Assembly: GCA_045568635.1 (NCBI GenBank)
Contig: JBJLAO010000002.1
Location: forward strand, 289,697-353,696
Origin: MedAcidi-G1 sp000817085
GTDB taxonomy: Bacteria; Actinomycetota; Acidimicrobiia; Acidimicrobiales; MedAcidi-G1
Direction of reading: 5' to 3'
DNA: 64,000 nucleotides
The number at the start of each line of letters is the position of its first letter. The first letter of the stretch is position 1. The notes below the pieces were generated by a model. It was not told where the DNA came from and did no database searches. It saw only the letters and a program-made list of their open reading frames with translations. A program made the translations under genes and the position numbers. Positions 56,587-63,640 of the stretch are shown here, in pieces.

Positions 56587-56786
56587 GACATTATCTAACT
56601 AAAAAAGATGTTGGAATTTGGAAGGGCTACAAGCCACTAATATGGGTGAAAGAACCCACTGTTGAAGAAATAACAAGAAACTTCTGGGATCACCTTTCAC
56701 AAAAAGCACCCACGCTTACAGGAACTAGTATTATTGAAAGTTCCGAGTTTGACAGGTGCAGAAAAGTCTCTCTTACGAAAAATTAA
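56586..56786 (+). pseudogene. C-terminal remnant resembling 6-pyruvoyl-tetrahydropterin synthase / QueD
   Basis: A 66-codon open frame without a start (GHYLTKKDVGIWKGYK, then KEPTVEEITRNFWDHLSQKA, PTLTGTSIIESSEF). The pattern PT-E-x8-WD-x8-P-x-L-x6-E matches the C-terminus of QueD-like enzymes. It is fused head-on to the ferredoxin fragment at 56586, marking a deletion or recombination junction. The family call is tentative. Confidence 0.4.
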
Positions 56787-56822
56787 ACTACGTTGCCCAC
56801 AGCATGCGACTAGGTGAAGCTT

Positions 56823-56886
56823 GAAAAAGTAGGGCGTCAGCGGAATCGCTAAAAAGGGGGTTCACTTTTCGATTCCACCAACGCCC
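56823..56886 (-). terminator. Candidate terminator of amt
   Basis: GGGCGT (56832-56837) and GGAATCG (56842-56848) pair with CGATTCC (56870-56876) and ACGCCC (56881-56886), giving a long interrupted stem. On the minus strand the stem is followed by TACTTTTTC. It lies just beyond the amt stop. Confidence 0.6.
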
Positions 56887-56904
56887 GACAAATCAATTTG
56901 ACGA

Positions 56905-58326
56905 TTACTCGACCAAGAACTTTGGTTCAGGTGCGATACCCGGAGAACCATGTTCTGCGATATCTAAACCAATTCTTTCTTCCTCTTCACTAACTCTTAA
57001 ACCGATCGTTGATTTCATCAGTTTGAACAAAATGCCCGATGCACCTAAAACCCAGATCGCAATAATTAATGCTCCTAGGAACTGAACTAAAAGTTGTTCT
57101 AATCCGCCGCCATAAAAAAGTCCTGCGTTTTCTCTCCCTAAAAATGCATCATCATGACGTGCGAAAAAACCAACTGCCAATGTTCCCCATACACCACATA
57201 TCCCGTGTACAGAAATAGCCCCAACTGGGTCATCGATTCTTTTTTTCTCTATCCAAATAATTGAGTAAACAACAAGTACTCCACCGATAAGGCCAGAAAT
57301 TACGGCACCTAGAAAATTCATAGCGCCTGTTCCTGCTGTAATAGAAACAAGACCTGCTAATGCTCCATTTGCTGCCATGCCCACATCAAGCTTGCCGCTT
57401 TTCAGCCAAATCGTTGAACCTGCGCCTACAACTCCGGCGGATGCAGCTAGAAGAGTGGTCATGATGCAGTGAGCTACCCAGTCGTCCATCGCCAGTTCTG
57501 AGCCGGCGTTAAAGCCAAACCATCCAAACCATAAAATGAATACTCCGATTACTGCAAAACCAATGTTGTGGCCGGGTAAAGCTCTGGGTTTTCCTTGCGA
57601 ATCAAATTTTCCTAATCTTGGTCCAAGGAAAATTGCTCCCATGAGTGCTGCCCACCCTCCGGCACTATGAACGATTGTTGAACCAGCAAAATCGCTGAAT
57701 CGCGCATCACCTATTTTCAGGTCTGAAAGAATTCCATCACCGTGCCAGAAACTGTGAACTACAACTGGGTATATGAATCCGGACATTACTGCGGCAAAAA
57801 TTAGATAAGCAGAAAACTTTGTTCTTTCTGCCATTGCACCAGAGGCAATAGTTACAGCAGTAGCCGCAAAAACTACTTGAAAAAAGAAGAATGTTGGAGT
57901 GGAGAGAACGTCAGCTTCTCCTCCAGTAAAAAACTCAGGCATACCAGAGAGGAAAAAAGCGTCTCCTCCTATAAGACTTCCCTTGTCCGTTCCGAATGCG
58001 AACCCCCATCCAACTGCCCAAAAAGCCAGTGCTCCTACGGACATGTCGGCAAGATTTTTTGCCATGATATTTCCGAGATTCTTTGCTCTGGTTAAGCCGG
58101 CTTCAACGAAAGCGAAACCAGCTTGCATCAAAAATACGAGGCATCCTGCTACTAGAAGCCAGAGGCTAGTTAGTAGCATGCTATTAACTTCAGAAGGCAT
58201 TAGTTCTTGAGCGAATGCCGGCGGTGCGGATAAAAAGATTGCTGAAACAATTCCAGCTGCACCAAAAATAATTTTTCTCCCGCGAGATCTTTTCTCTTGG
58301 AGTTTTGATTTAGTTAAGAGATTCAC
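56905..58326 (-). CDS. amt: Ammonium transporter
   Basis: 473 residues from a GTG at 58324-58326, chosen because AAAGGA lies 5 nt upstream; the ATG at 58378-58380 lacks a ribosome site. A signal-like N-terminus (GAAGIVSAIFLSAPPAFAQE) is followed by eleven helices. Family features are GFAFVEAGLTRAKNLGNIMA, the channel-gate FQVVFAATAVTIASGAMAER, and twin-His helices (FSDFAGSTIVHSAGG and GAISVHGICGVWGTLAVG). It conducts NH4+/NH3 into the cell. No glnK follows, unlike in many amt loci. Repeat copy B lies about 230 nt upstream, divergent. Confidence 0.95.
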   Translation of the reverse strand: MNLLTKSKLQEKRSRGRKIIFGAAGIVSAIFLSAPPAFAQELMPSEVNSMLLTSLWLLVAGCLVFLMQAGFAFVEAGLTRAKNLGNIMAKNLADMSVGALAFWAVGWGFAFGTDKGSLIGGDAFFLSGMPEFFTGGEADVLSTPTFFFFQVVFAATAVTIASGAMAERTKFSAYLIFAAVMSGFIYPVVVHSFWHGDGILSDLKIGDARFSDFAGSTIVHSAGGWAALMGAIFLGPRLGKFDSQGKPRALPGHNIGFAVIGVFILWFGWFGFNAGSELAMDDWVAHCIMTTLLAASAGVVGAGSTIWLKSGKLDVGMAANGALAGLVSITAGTGAMNFLGAVISGLIGGVLVVYSIIWIEKKRIDDPVGAISVHGICGVWGTLAVGFFARHDDAFLGRENAGLFYGGGLEQLLVQFLGALIIAIWVLGASGILFKLMKSTIGLRVSEEEERIGLDIAEHGSPGIAPEPKFLVE

Positions 58327-58558
58327 TTCGTTCCTTTCATAAACGCTCAAGCCAGAATAGAAAAGGTTTATTTCAAGCATGTTCCAGAATTGTGAAAGGA
58401 AAATTAATGCTTTATTTCAGGATTGTTCCCTGCATGTAACAAGAATGTTAAAACTGCGAATGTAAGTAATTCTCAAACTGTTGGAGGAAAAGTTAATAAT
58501 CTCATAAGTCTTTTCGAGTGAAAGCGGTTAAAAACTTTTTAGAAAACATTTATTCGAC

Positions 58559-58588
58559 TTGACAAAAAAAAGGGAACGCGACTAGAAA
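58559..58588 (+). promoter_or_regulatory. Promoter of repeated RNA, copy B
   Basis: TTGACA (58559-58564), an 18-nt spacer and TAGAAA (58583-58588). The upstream 60 nt (58499-58558) are shared with copy C. Confidence 0.55.
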
Positions 58589-58593
58589 TATGT

Positions 58594-58686
58594 CAGCGGA
58601 TAAATTGCTTGCAATTGATTCGCTCGGATTAAAAATTAGCAATAATTATTAATCCGGGAAAAAGCCACTCTTAGGAGTGGCCTTTT
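58594..58686 (+). ncRNA. Multicopy structured small RNA, copy B (most compact)
   Basis: P1 as in copy A (AGCGGAT with ATTCGCT, CTTG loop). P2: CGGATTAAAAATTA (58625-58638), loop GCAA, TAATTATTAATCCG (58643-58656), 13 of 14 pairs. P3: GCCACTC (58664-58670), loop TTAG, GAGTGGC (58675-58681) and a T-tract. About 93 nt with almost every base placed in a stem or a tetraloop. This copy looks closest to an intact unit. Confidence 0.68.
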
Positions 58687-58774
58687 CCATTTATGGCAAT
58701 GAATTCGATAAAGGAATTACCTTATGGCTTTTGAAGGAGAGAAATGGAGAAGGTAATTGCGAGATAACTTGCGT

Positions 58775-58795
58775 CCACTCTTCGGAGTGGCTTTT
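58775..58795 (+). terminator. Isolated copy of the repeat terminator
   Basis: CCACTC (58775-58780), TTCG, GAGTGG (58785-58790), then CTTTT and the same CCATTTGTATAG tail found after copy A. It stands without P1 and P2, about 90 nt beyond copy B. An inverted repeat AATTACCTT/AAGGTAATT lies between them. Confidence 0.65.
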
Positions 58796-58830
58796 CCATT
58801 TGTATAGAACTTTCGGAAAACAAGTTCCGA

Positions 58831-59598
58831 TTATTTTTTTCGGACTATCCATGCTTCTTCTGATGGCCACTTTCGTGCCCATTCAAGGTCAACAAATGAG
58901 TATCTAGTTTCCAGTTCAGGTGATGGTTGAATTTCAATCAAATCTTCGACTTCAAAGCCACAGTCTCTGAAGAGACGGATCCTGTCTCCGTGAGAAATGT
59001 GGAATTCAACACCTGGATCATCCGGCCATTCGAAACGATGCATTCCAAATTGTGAACGTCGCAACTCTTTACCTGCTGGTGTTTCATCATCATCTGTAAC
59101 ACAGAGCATTAAAAGTGCAGAGTTGCCTAGAAAAACGAGAGATCCTCCGGGTTTTAGAATTCTTGCCGCTTCTGGTATCCAACGGTAGGGGTCGCACCAG
59201 ATGGACGCTCCGTACTCAGAAATCGCGAAGTCAAAACTTTCATTAGTGAAAGGGACTTTCTCAGCGTCACATTGAATTAGAGGAAACTTTAGACCCATTT
59301 CTCTCTGCAACTCTGCTGCTGTTAGAAGTTGAGCTGGAGAATTATCTACTCCGACGGGTTTTCCTCCGAGGTCCGCCAACCATGAAGACACATAAGCAGT
59401 GCCGCATCCGAGTTCAATAGTGTCTCCTCCGTTGAAGTTTCTCAACAAACCCACGTCAGATTCGGGAGCACCCCAAAGCCCCCAACGTGGGGTCCTGTCT
59501 TCCCAAGCCCGTCTACCAGGATTTACATATTCTTCGGACCAGCTATCCCAGGTTGTTCTATTTGATTTCACGTAGTCCATGTGCGAGGAATCACTCAT
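58831..59598 (-). CDS. Class I SAM-dependent methyltransferase
   Basis: 255 residues. The SAM-binding motif I is TIELGCGTAYVSSWLADLGG, with the acidic motif II in VGVDNSPAQL, IQCDAEKVPF for the adenine site, and ARILKPGGSLVFLG for the post-III strand. It is a Methyltransf_11-type small-molecule methylase with an N-terminal WDSWSEEYVNPGRRAWE. The acceptor is unknown. Repeat copy C starts about 100 nt upstream, divergent. Confidence 0.88.
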   Translation of the reverse strand: MSDSSHMDYVKSNRTTWDSWSEEYVNPGRRAWEDRTPRWGLWGAPESDVGLLRNFNGGDTIELGCGTAYVSSWLADLGGKPVGVDNSPAQLLTAAELQREMGLKFPLIQCDAEKVPFTNESFDFAISEYGASIWCDPYRWIPEAARILKPGGSLVFLGNSALLMLCVTDDDETPAGKELRRSQFGMHRFEWPDDPGVEFHISHGDRIRLFRDCGFEVEDLIEIQPSPELETRYSFVDLEWARKWPSEEAWIVRKK

Positions 59599-59698
59599 CT
59601 GCTAATTGAAACACAGAACCTTTCATAACCTTTGACAATCTCATAAGTCTTTTCGAGTGAGAGCTGGATAAAACTTTTTTAGAAATCTTTTCTTCGGC

Positions 59699-59728
59699 TT
59701 GACAAAAAGACGCGAACGCGACTAAAAA
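59699..59728 (+). promoter_or_regulatory. Promoter of repeated RNA, copy C
   Basis: TTGACA (59699-59704), an 18-nt spacer and TAAAAA (59723-59728). The preceding about 60 nt match the upstream flank of copy B. Confidence 0.58.
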
Positions 59729-59733
59729 TATGT

Positions 59734-59850
59734 CAGCGAATAAATTGCTTGCAATTGATTCGCTCGGAGAAAAAATTAGCAATAATTTTTAATCCGGGAA
59801 ACAGCCACTCTTCGGAGGAGAATTTATTCTCATATCGAAGTGTGGCTTTT
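59734..59850 (+). ncRNA. Multicopy structured small RNA, copy C
   Basis: P1: AGCGAAT/ATTCGCT (A-T in place of the G-T pair in A and B), CTTG loop. P2: 59765-59778 with 59783-59796 around GCAA. P3: GCCAC...GTGGC then TTTT, extended by an inserted GAGAATTTATTCTC hairpin at the same loop position as the insertion in copy A. The insertion keeps the terminator foldable. The collagen-like lipoprotein gene begins about 155 nt downstream. Confidence 0.65.
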
Positions 59851-60004
59851 CCATTTCTAGCGATTAATCAACTCCCTCTATGAAAAGTCTCCCGCTAGAA
59901 CTATGGGCAGTCAATTATTTGCGACTATCTATCCAAACATATAAATCAAAACCTCCCAAAAACACGAATTGGCTCCCTTAGATCCGTTTTGAGAAACTGT
60001 CTAA

Positions 60005-60934
60005 GTGAAAACAAAATTGATGATACCTTTGAGCCTTTTTCTACTAATTTTTCTTTCTTCCTGTAATCCTTTTTCCAGTAATTCATCTCAAAAACAAAGC
60101 GAATCTTTTGAGACTAAAAAAATTGAACTAGTAGCAGCCGAACCAGAAAAAGATGAAATTACTGAAATAAAAGAGAAGTTATCTGAACTTGAGAAGTTAC
60201 TAGTCAAACTTGAGTCAAATGAAATATCAAAGGTGAAAAATGAAATAACTGGATTAAAAGCTAGTCACAAAACATTAAACACAGACATCGAAATCTTGCA
60301 AAAAGTTGATTGGAGTCCAACAGAAACAATAGTACGCCCTGTTGTTGAATCACTTGTAGAAAAATTTCCAGAATTACTTCGCGGCCCTAAAGGAGAAACA
60401 GGCGAAACAGGTACTACTGGCCCTTCAGGACCACAAGGCGAGATCGGTCCTAAAGGAGAAGCTGGTATACAAGGACCTAAAGGTGATATCGGACTTCAAG
60501 GTAGTCAAGGACCTAAAGGTGATACGGGCCCAAGAGGCCCTGACGGTCCTATAAGTTCAGATGCGATCACTTCCTCATTATTAAGTAACTGCATTTCAGA
60601 TCTGATATATAAAATAAATAATCAATTAGGTTCTGGTACTGGATCAGCAGATTGGGGATGGAGTTCTCCCGATATTGGATCAGCAGATTGGGGATGGGGT
60701 TACAGCTCTACTACTGGATCAGCAGATTGGGCTTGGGGCGCGGAAACAGATAGCGAAACCCCCGGTGGTGCTTGGTCCAACTCCCTCAACCATTCACACG
60801 GATTAAGTTCTGGTTGGAACGGAGCAGATCACACACATAGCTCCAGTAATAACGATCACAGTCATAGCATCAGTGGAGTATCACATACTCACATAGCTAA
60901 TTTCGTAAACATTACTGAACCTTGGTCTTGCTAA
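60005..60934 (+). CDS. Collagen-like lipoprotein with coiled coil and His-rich tail
   Basis: 309 residues from a GTG start. The lipoprotein signal is MKTKLMIPLSLFLLIFLSSC. A coiled coil follows (about residues 45-105, EITEIKEKLSELEKLLVKLE), then 19 Gly-X-Y triplets (GPKGETGETGTTGPSGPQGE and on), three GSADWGW repeats, and a His-rich C-terminus (HSHGLSSGWNGADHTHSSSN). The design, an anchor then trimeric coiled coil and collagen stalk then tip, resembles phage tail fibres and bacterial collagen-like adhesins. Function is unknown; surface adhesion or metal binding at the tip is plausible. Confidence 0.82.
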   Translation: MKTKLMIPLSLFLLIFLSSCNPFSSNSSQKQSESFETKKIELVAAEPEKDEITEIKEKLSELEKLLVKLESNEISKVKNEITGLKASHKTLNTDIEILQKVDWSPTETIVRPVVESLVEKFPELLRGPKGETGETGTTGPSGPQGEIGPKGEAGIQGPKGDIGLQGSQGPKGDTGPRGPDGPISSDAITSSLLSNCISDLIYKINNQLGSGTGSADWGWSSPDIGSADWGWGYSSTTGSADWAWGAETDSETPGGAWSNSLNHSHGLSSGWNGADHTHSSSNNDHSHSISGVSHTHIANFVNITEPWSC

Positions 60935-60948
60935 AATAAAACATTTAA

Positions 60949-61224
60949 ATAAATGGCGAATTAGTCCAAAAGTACGATGGTTTTATCAGTATGCATTCTG
61001 CACGTGATAAGGACGGATACGGAATAACTGTCTGCTGTTAGAAAACGGAAGATTCTATTACAGCGTGGCGTGAAGACCTTTAGCATCAGGCAGTACAGTT
61101 GAAAGGTAAGGGTGGGTGGTACAGCAAATACACGATTCAACTCGCTGAAGTAATACGTCCAAGTTTTCTGAAGAGAGTTAAAAATCCCTATGGATTAGCT
61201 ACTAAAGTTCGGTGTGTGGACTAA
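60949..61224 (+). pseudogene. Remnant of an ABM-domain monooxygenase gene with two internal amber codons
   Basis: One frame reads ELVQKYDGFISMHSARDKDG, YGITVCC, stop, KTEDSITAWREDL, stop, HQAVQLKGKGGWYSKYTIQL and AEVIRP. This is the pattern of heme-degrading/ABM proteins (GF-x2-ESARD-DG-GITV then AWR...H). The N-terminus is missing and two TAG codons interrupt the frame. It is of a different subtype from the intact ABM gene at 55.8 kb. Confidence 0.7.
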
Positions 61225-61226
61225 TT

Positions 61227-61546
61227 CTGCTCCTCGGAGTGGCTTTTCCATTTATATAGCCTCTGTTCCGTGTGACTTCACGAGAAAAATCTCTCGCTAG
61301 GTAATACTCCCGTTAATTCATCTCAAGAAAAATACATTCACCAGGGCATTCTTCGGCTGCTTCTATTACTGCCTCAACATTCTCAGATTTAACGTCAATC
61401 ATTTCACTCATCTTGTGAGTTGGTTCTTTCGGTGTTTCAGAACCATCTTCTTTCACGTAGAAAAGACCATCCTCATGACCGAAGAAAACTGAAGGTGCTA
61501 TCTCCTCACAGAGTCCGTCTCCAGTACATAAATCTTGGTCGATCCA
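61227..61546. repeat. Segmental duplication, copy 2 (terminator flank plus ferredoxin)
   Basis: Matches 56273-56586. It contains the terminator 3' arm CGGAGTGGCTTTTCC without P1, P2 or the left arm of P3, the conserved CTCTCGCTAGG tail, and the ferredoxin gene. Confidence 0.85.
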
Positions 61547-61579
61547 GACTTTCATTCCTGATACTTCGTTTGGTTGCAT
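61313..61579 (-). CDS. 3Fe-4S-type ferredoxin
   Basis: 88 residues; 80 if the internal ATG (MKVWIDQDLCTGDG) is used. The upstream ATG is preceded by CGGAG at good spacing. Cysteines are in CTGDGLCEEIAP and ECPGECIFLE, the spacing of small ferredoxins that serve cytochrome P450 or Rieske-type oxygenases. No P450 is in the window. A near-identical but beheaded copy lies at 56.4 kb. Confidence 0.88.
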   Translation of the reverse strand: MQPNEVSGMKVWIDQDLCTGDGLCEEIAPSVFFGHEDGLFYVKEDGSETPKEPTHKMSEMIDVKSENVEAVIEAAEECPGECIFLEMN

Positions 61580-61689
61580 AAAACTTGCTCCGCTAGATAG
61601 TTTTTTAATAACTCTAAATACTTTTCTTTACTATCAGAATGATAGCCGAGTATCACACCAGTTATAAGCCACCTGAGTCCGTTTTATTA

Positions 61690-62496
61690 CTATCGTTTAT
61701 TCTTAAATTTTTCTCTTGCCATTTCAAGAAGTTTGATTACCTCTGGTCGGACTTGTTCATCAGAAGTTAAAGGTTCGACGAAGGGTATCCGTGCCATTCT
61801 TGGACCTGATGGGGTATCAGCTTTTAAAGTCACTCCGTAACAATCGACGCCAACCATGTTTGCATCTGTAGCATCGGGGAGATCTGCCAGAGCTCTAACA
61901 TACAAAAGATTTGCATCAGAGTGATCGTCATTCATGTGTTCAATAATTGACGCAGCGCTTTCATAAATAGGGTCAACTTTTGCTGTTTTATAAACATCAG
62001 TTGGGACCCAACTCATATGTCCGAAACCACCCACGAAACGACATCGTTCGATTTCTAAACGCCAAAATCCAAAGTCAGTGAAATCAGCGTAATACGAAGC
62101 GTATGGATGCGCTTCTAGATACCGTCTGCGCAGTTCGTCTGGTTCGTCTAACTCTCTTAAATTTCCAACGAGCGTCAGTCGCGATTGTCCCAACGGGTCA
62201 TCGCCGTCGGCTACTTCAACCGATATCAGCATCGATGCCCTTTCGTTACCTCGGGCATTAACAGTGTGTTCTGCCATTTCTGAAATTAGCACTACAGGCA
62301 ACCCGTCGTCGCCGGTCGCATAAGAAACAGCACTACCGTATGGAAAACCATCTTCTGTAATAGTGCTGAGAGTAGCTCGGGTTGTAGCAGCTACGAGCGT
62401 TCTAGCTAACTCAGCGTCTTTTGGGAACGTAGATGGATCACCAGCTATTGGAGGTGCCGCTTCCCCACCTCCGTGGGTTGTTGGTCTAGTCATCAC
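61690..62496 (-). CDS. HugZ-like PPOX/DUF2470 protein
   Basis: 268 residues. The N-terminal split-barrel (ATLSTITEDGFPYGSAVSYA) is followed by a C-terminal DUF2470 domain (SIIEHMNDDHSDANLLYVRA). This two-domain layout is that of HugZ-type heme oxygenases and of related plant plastid proteins. The His in EHMNDDH is the family's conserved position. Heme use or flavin binding are both possible. Repeat copy D lies about 130 nt upstream, divergent. Confidence 0.82.
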   Translation of the reverse strand: MMTRPTTHGGGEAAPPIAGDPSTFPKDAELARTLVAATTRATLSTITEDGFPYGSAVSYATGDDGLPVVLISEMAEHTVNARGNERASMLISVEVADGDDPLGQSRLTLVGNLRELDEPDELRRRYLEAHPYASYYADFTDFGFWRLEIERCRFVGGFGHMSWVPTDVYKTAKVDPIYESAASIIEHMNDDHSDANLLYVRALADLPDATDANMVGVDCYGVTLKADTPSGPRMARIPFVEPLTSDEQVRPEVIKLLEMAREKFKNKR

Positions 62497-62624
62497 TTAA
62501 GTCTTTCTTTTGCGCCCATAACTGATTTAATTATCAATGATATTAAGACACCTATGGATTTCCCTTCCGTTAGGGAAACTCCTGAATCTTTTTTGTTGTT
62601 ATGAACAAAAATTCTTTCTTCAAC

Positions 62625-62654
62625 TTGACAAACAGACGTGAACGCAACTAAAAA
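62625..62654 (+). promoter_or_regulatory. Promoter of repeated RNA, copy D
   Basis: TTGACA (62625-62630), an 18-nt spacer and TAAAAA (62649-62654). Upstream flank differs from copies B and C, so the promoter boxes are conserved against a changed background. Confidence 0.55.
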
Positions 62655-62659
62655 TATGT

Positions 62660-62754
62660 CAGCGAATAAAATTGCTTGCAATTGATTCGCTCGGTTTAAA
62701 ACTTGGACACAATTTTGAATCCGGGAGACAGCCACTCTTCGGAGTGGACTTGTC
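62660..62754 (+). ncRNA. Multicopy structured small RNA, copy D (diverged)
   Basis: P1 is intact (AGCGAAT/ATTCGCT, CTTG loop, one extra A). P2: CGGTTTAAAACTTG (62692-62705), loop GACA, CAATTTTGAATCCG (62710-62723); the loop-closing pair has changed from A-T to G-C on both sides. P3: CCACTC, TTCG, GAGTGG is intact, but the T-tract has become ACTTGTCC, so termination may be weak. The most diverged copy still preserves the fold. Confidence 0.6.
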
Positions 62755-62893
62755 CATTTCTAGAGATAAATCAACTCCCTCTAAAGAAAAGTCTCCCGCC
62801 GGTGCACCTTGCATGTCAACTCTTTACTTTCAACTAATAACTCACTTACAATTCAAAAATGCACACTCAATGCACAGACGAACAGTTGCAGAC

Positions 62894-63097
62894 ATGAACG
62901 AAAACACCAAAAAAGAATCTTGGATAAGTCGTAACCGATACGTCGCATTTGTAATAGTTATCGGACTCATAGACTTCATTGTTCGAGGAGTAATACGTGC
63001 TCAGTTGAACCCTTCCTCCCTTGTTGTCGTTGCTATAGCTACACTCGCAGCGTCTTACGCTGATAAAAAACGTAGATTTATTTCTACTCCTGAGTAA
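62894..63097 (+). CDS. Small membrane protein
   Basis: 67 residues from ATG 62894 (MNENTKKESWISRNRYVAFV). A longer frame back to 62672 runs through repeat copy D and is rejected. Two hydrophobic segments (YVAFVIVIGLIDFIVRGVI and SLVVVAIATLAASYA) with a basic C-terminus (DKKRRF) resemble a minimal two-helix membrane protein. Function unknown. Confidence 0.55.
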   Translation: MNENTKKESWISRNRYVAFVIVIGLIDFIVRGVIRAQLNPSSLVVVAIATLAASYADKKRRFISTPE

Positions 63098-63223
63098 AAA
63101 AATCTTTATTAAATTTGGCTACGAAGAAAAACATGCCAAGTGTCCGTTCCCCTAAATTCTTGCATTAATAGGGAATTAAAATCCCAAATACCTCTAAATT
63201 CCTTTTAGTGCTAGGCTTATTTC

Positions 63224-63625
63224 ATGGGACTGCTAAAAGGTATGGCATTCTTGGTGGGGGTGCCTGTAAGACCTACAACTACTCGCGAACGAGCGAGAAT
63301 GTACCAAAAACGAACTTATAGGGCGATAAATAGGCAGACCAACGTTCTACAGAGTGAAATGAAAGAGACACACGGACAGCTAGAAGAATCGAACATCCAC
63401 CTAGCACAACCTTTAAGTTCTCCAATAATACCTAAAAACCAAATCACCACGTCTCAGAGCAGTGTTCCCATTGAAGAAAAAAACGAAACAGCAGAAAAGT
63501 CAAGGACGCATGCAACTTTAGAGAAAATTCAACAGCTCTCTGATTTGAAAGACTCCGGTGTGTTAACGGCAGATGAATTCCAAACACAGAAAAAACAAAT
63601 CATTAAGTCTCTTTTAAATGACTAA
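63224..63625 (+). CDS. SHOCT-domain protein
   Basis: 133 residues. The N-terminal half is basic and polar; the C-terminus is a SHOCT helix pair (LEKIQQLSDLKDSGVLTADE, then FQTQKKQIIKSLL). SHOCT is a short oligomerisation domain, often at the end of membrane or surface proteins. No other domain is recognised. The next gene also carries SHOCT motifs, so this is a local family. Confidence 0.65.
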   Translation: MGLLKGMAFLVGVPVRPTTTRERARMYQKRTYRAINRQTNVLQSEMKETHGQLEESNIHLAQPLSSPIIPKNQITTSQSSVPIEEKNETAEKSRTHATLEKIQQLSDLKDSGVLTADEFQTQKKQIIKSLLND

Positions 63626-63640
63626 CAAAACAATCGAAAC

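Noticed and set aside
60949..61224. TAG codons read as pyrrolysine
   Set aside because: The N-terminus of the gene is missing, and nothing in the window suggests Pyl machinery.
56140..62754. Repeat copies as riboswitches for downstream genes
   Set aside because: Only two of four copies have a plus-strand gene downstream, and those genes are unrelated. An independent RNA fits better, though cis action for copies C and D cannot be excluded.
56140..62754. Repeat copies as insertion sequences
   Set aside because: No transposase frame, no terminal inverted repeats at the outer edges and no target duplications are visible.
62672..63097. 141-residue ORF starting inside repeat copy D
   Set aside because: Its first 74 codons run through the structured repeat and a non-coding flank. 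The ATG at 62894 gives a plausible membrane protein instead.
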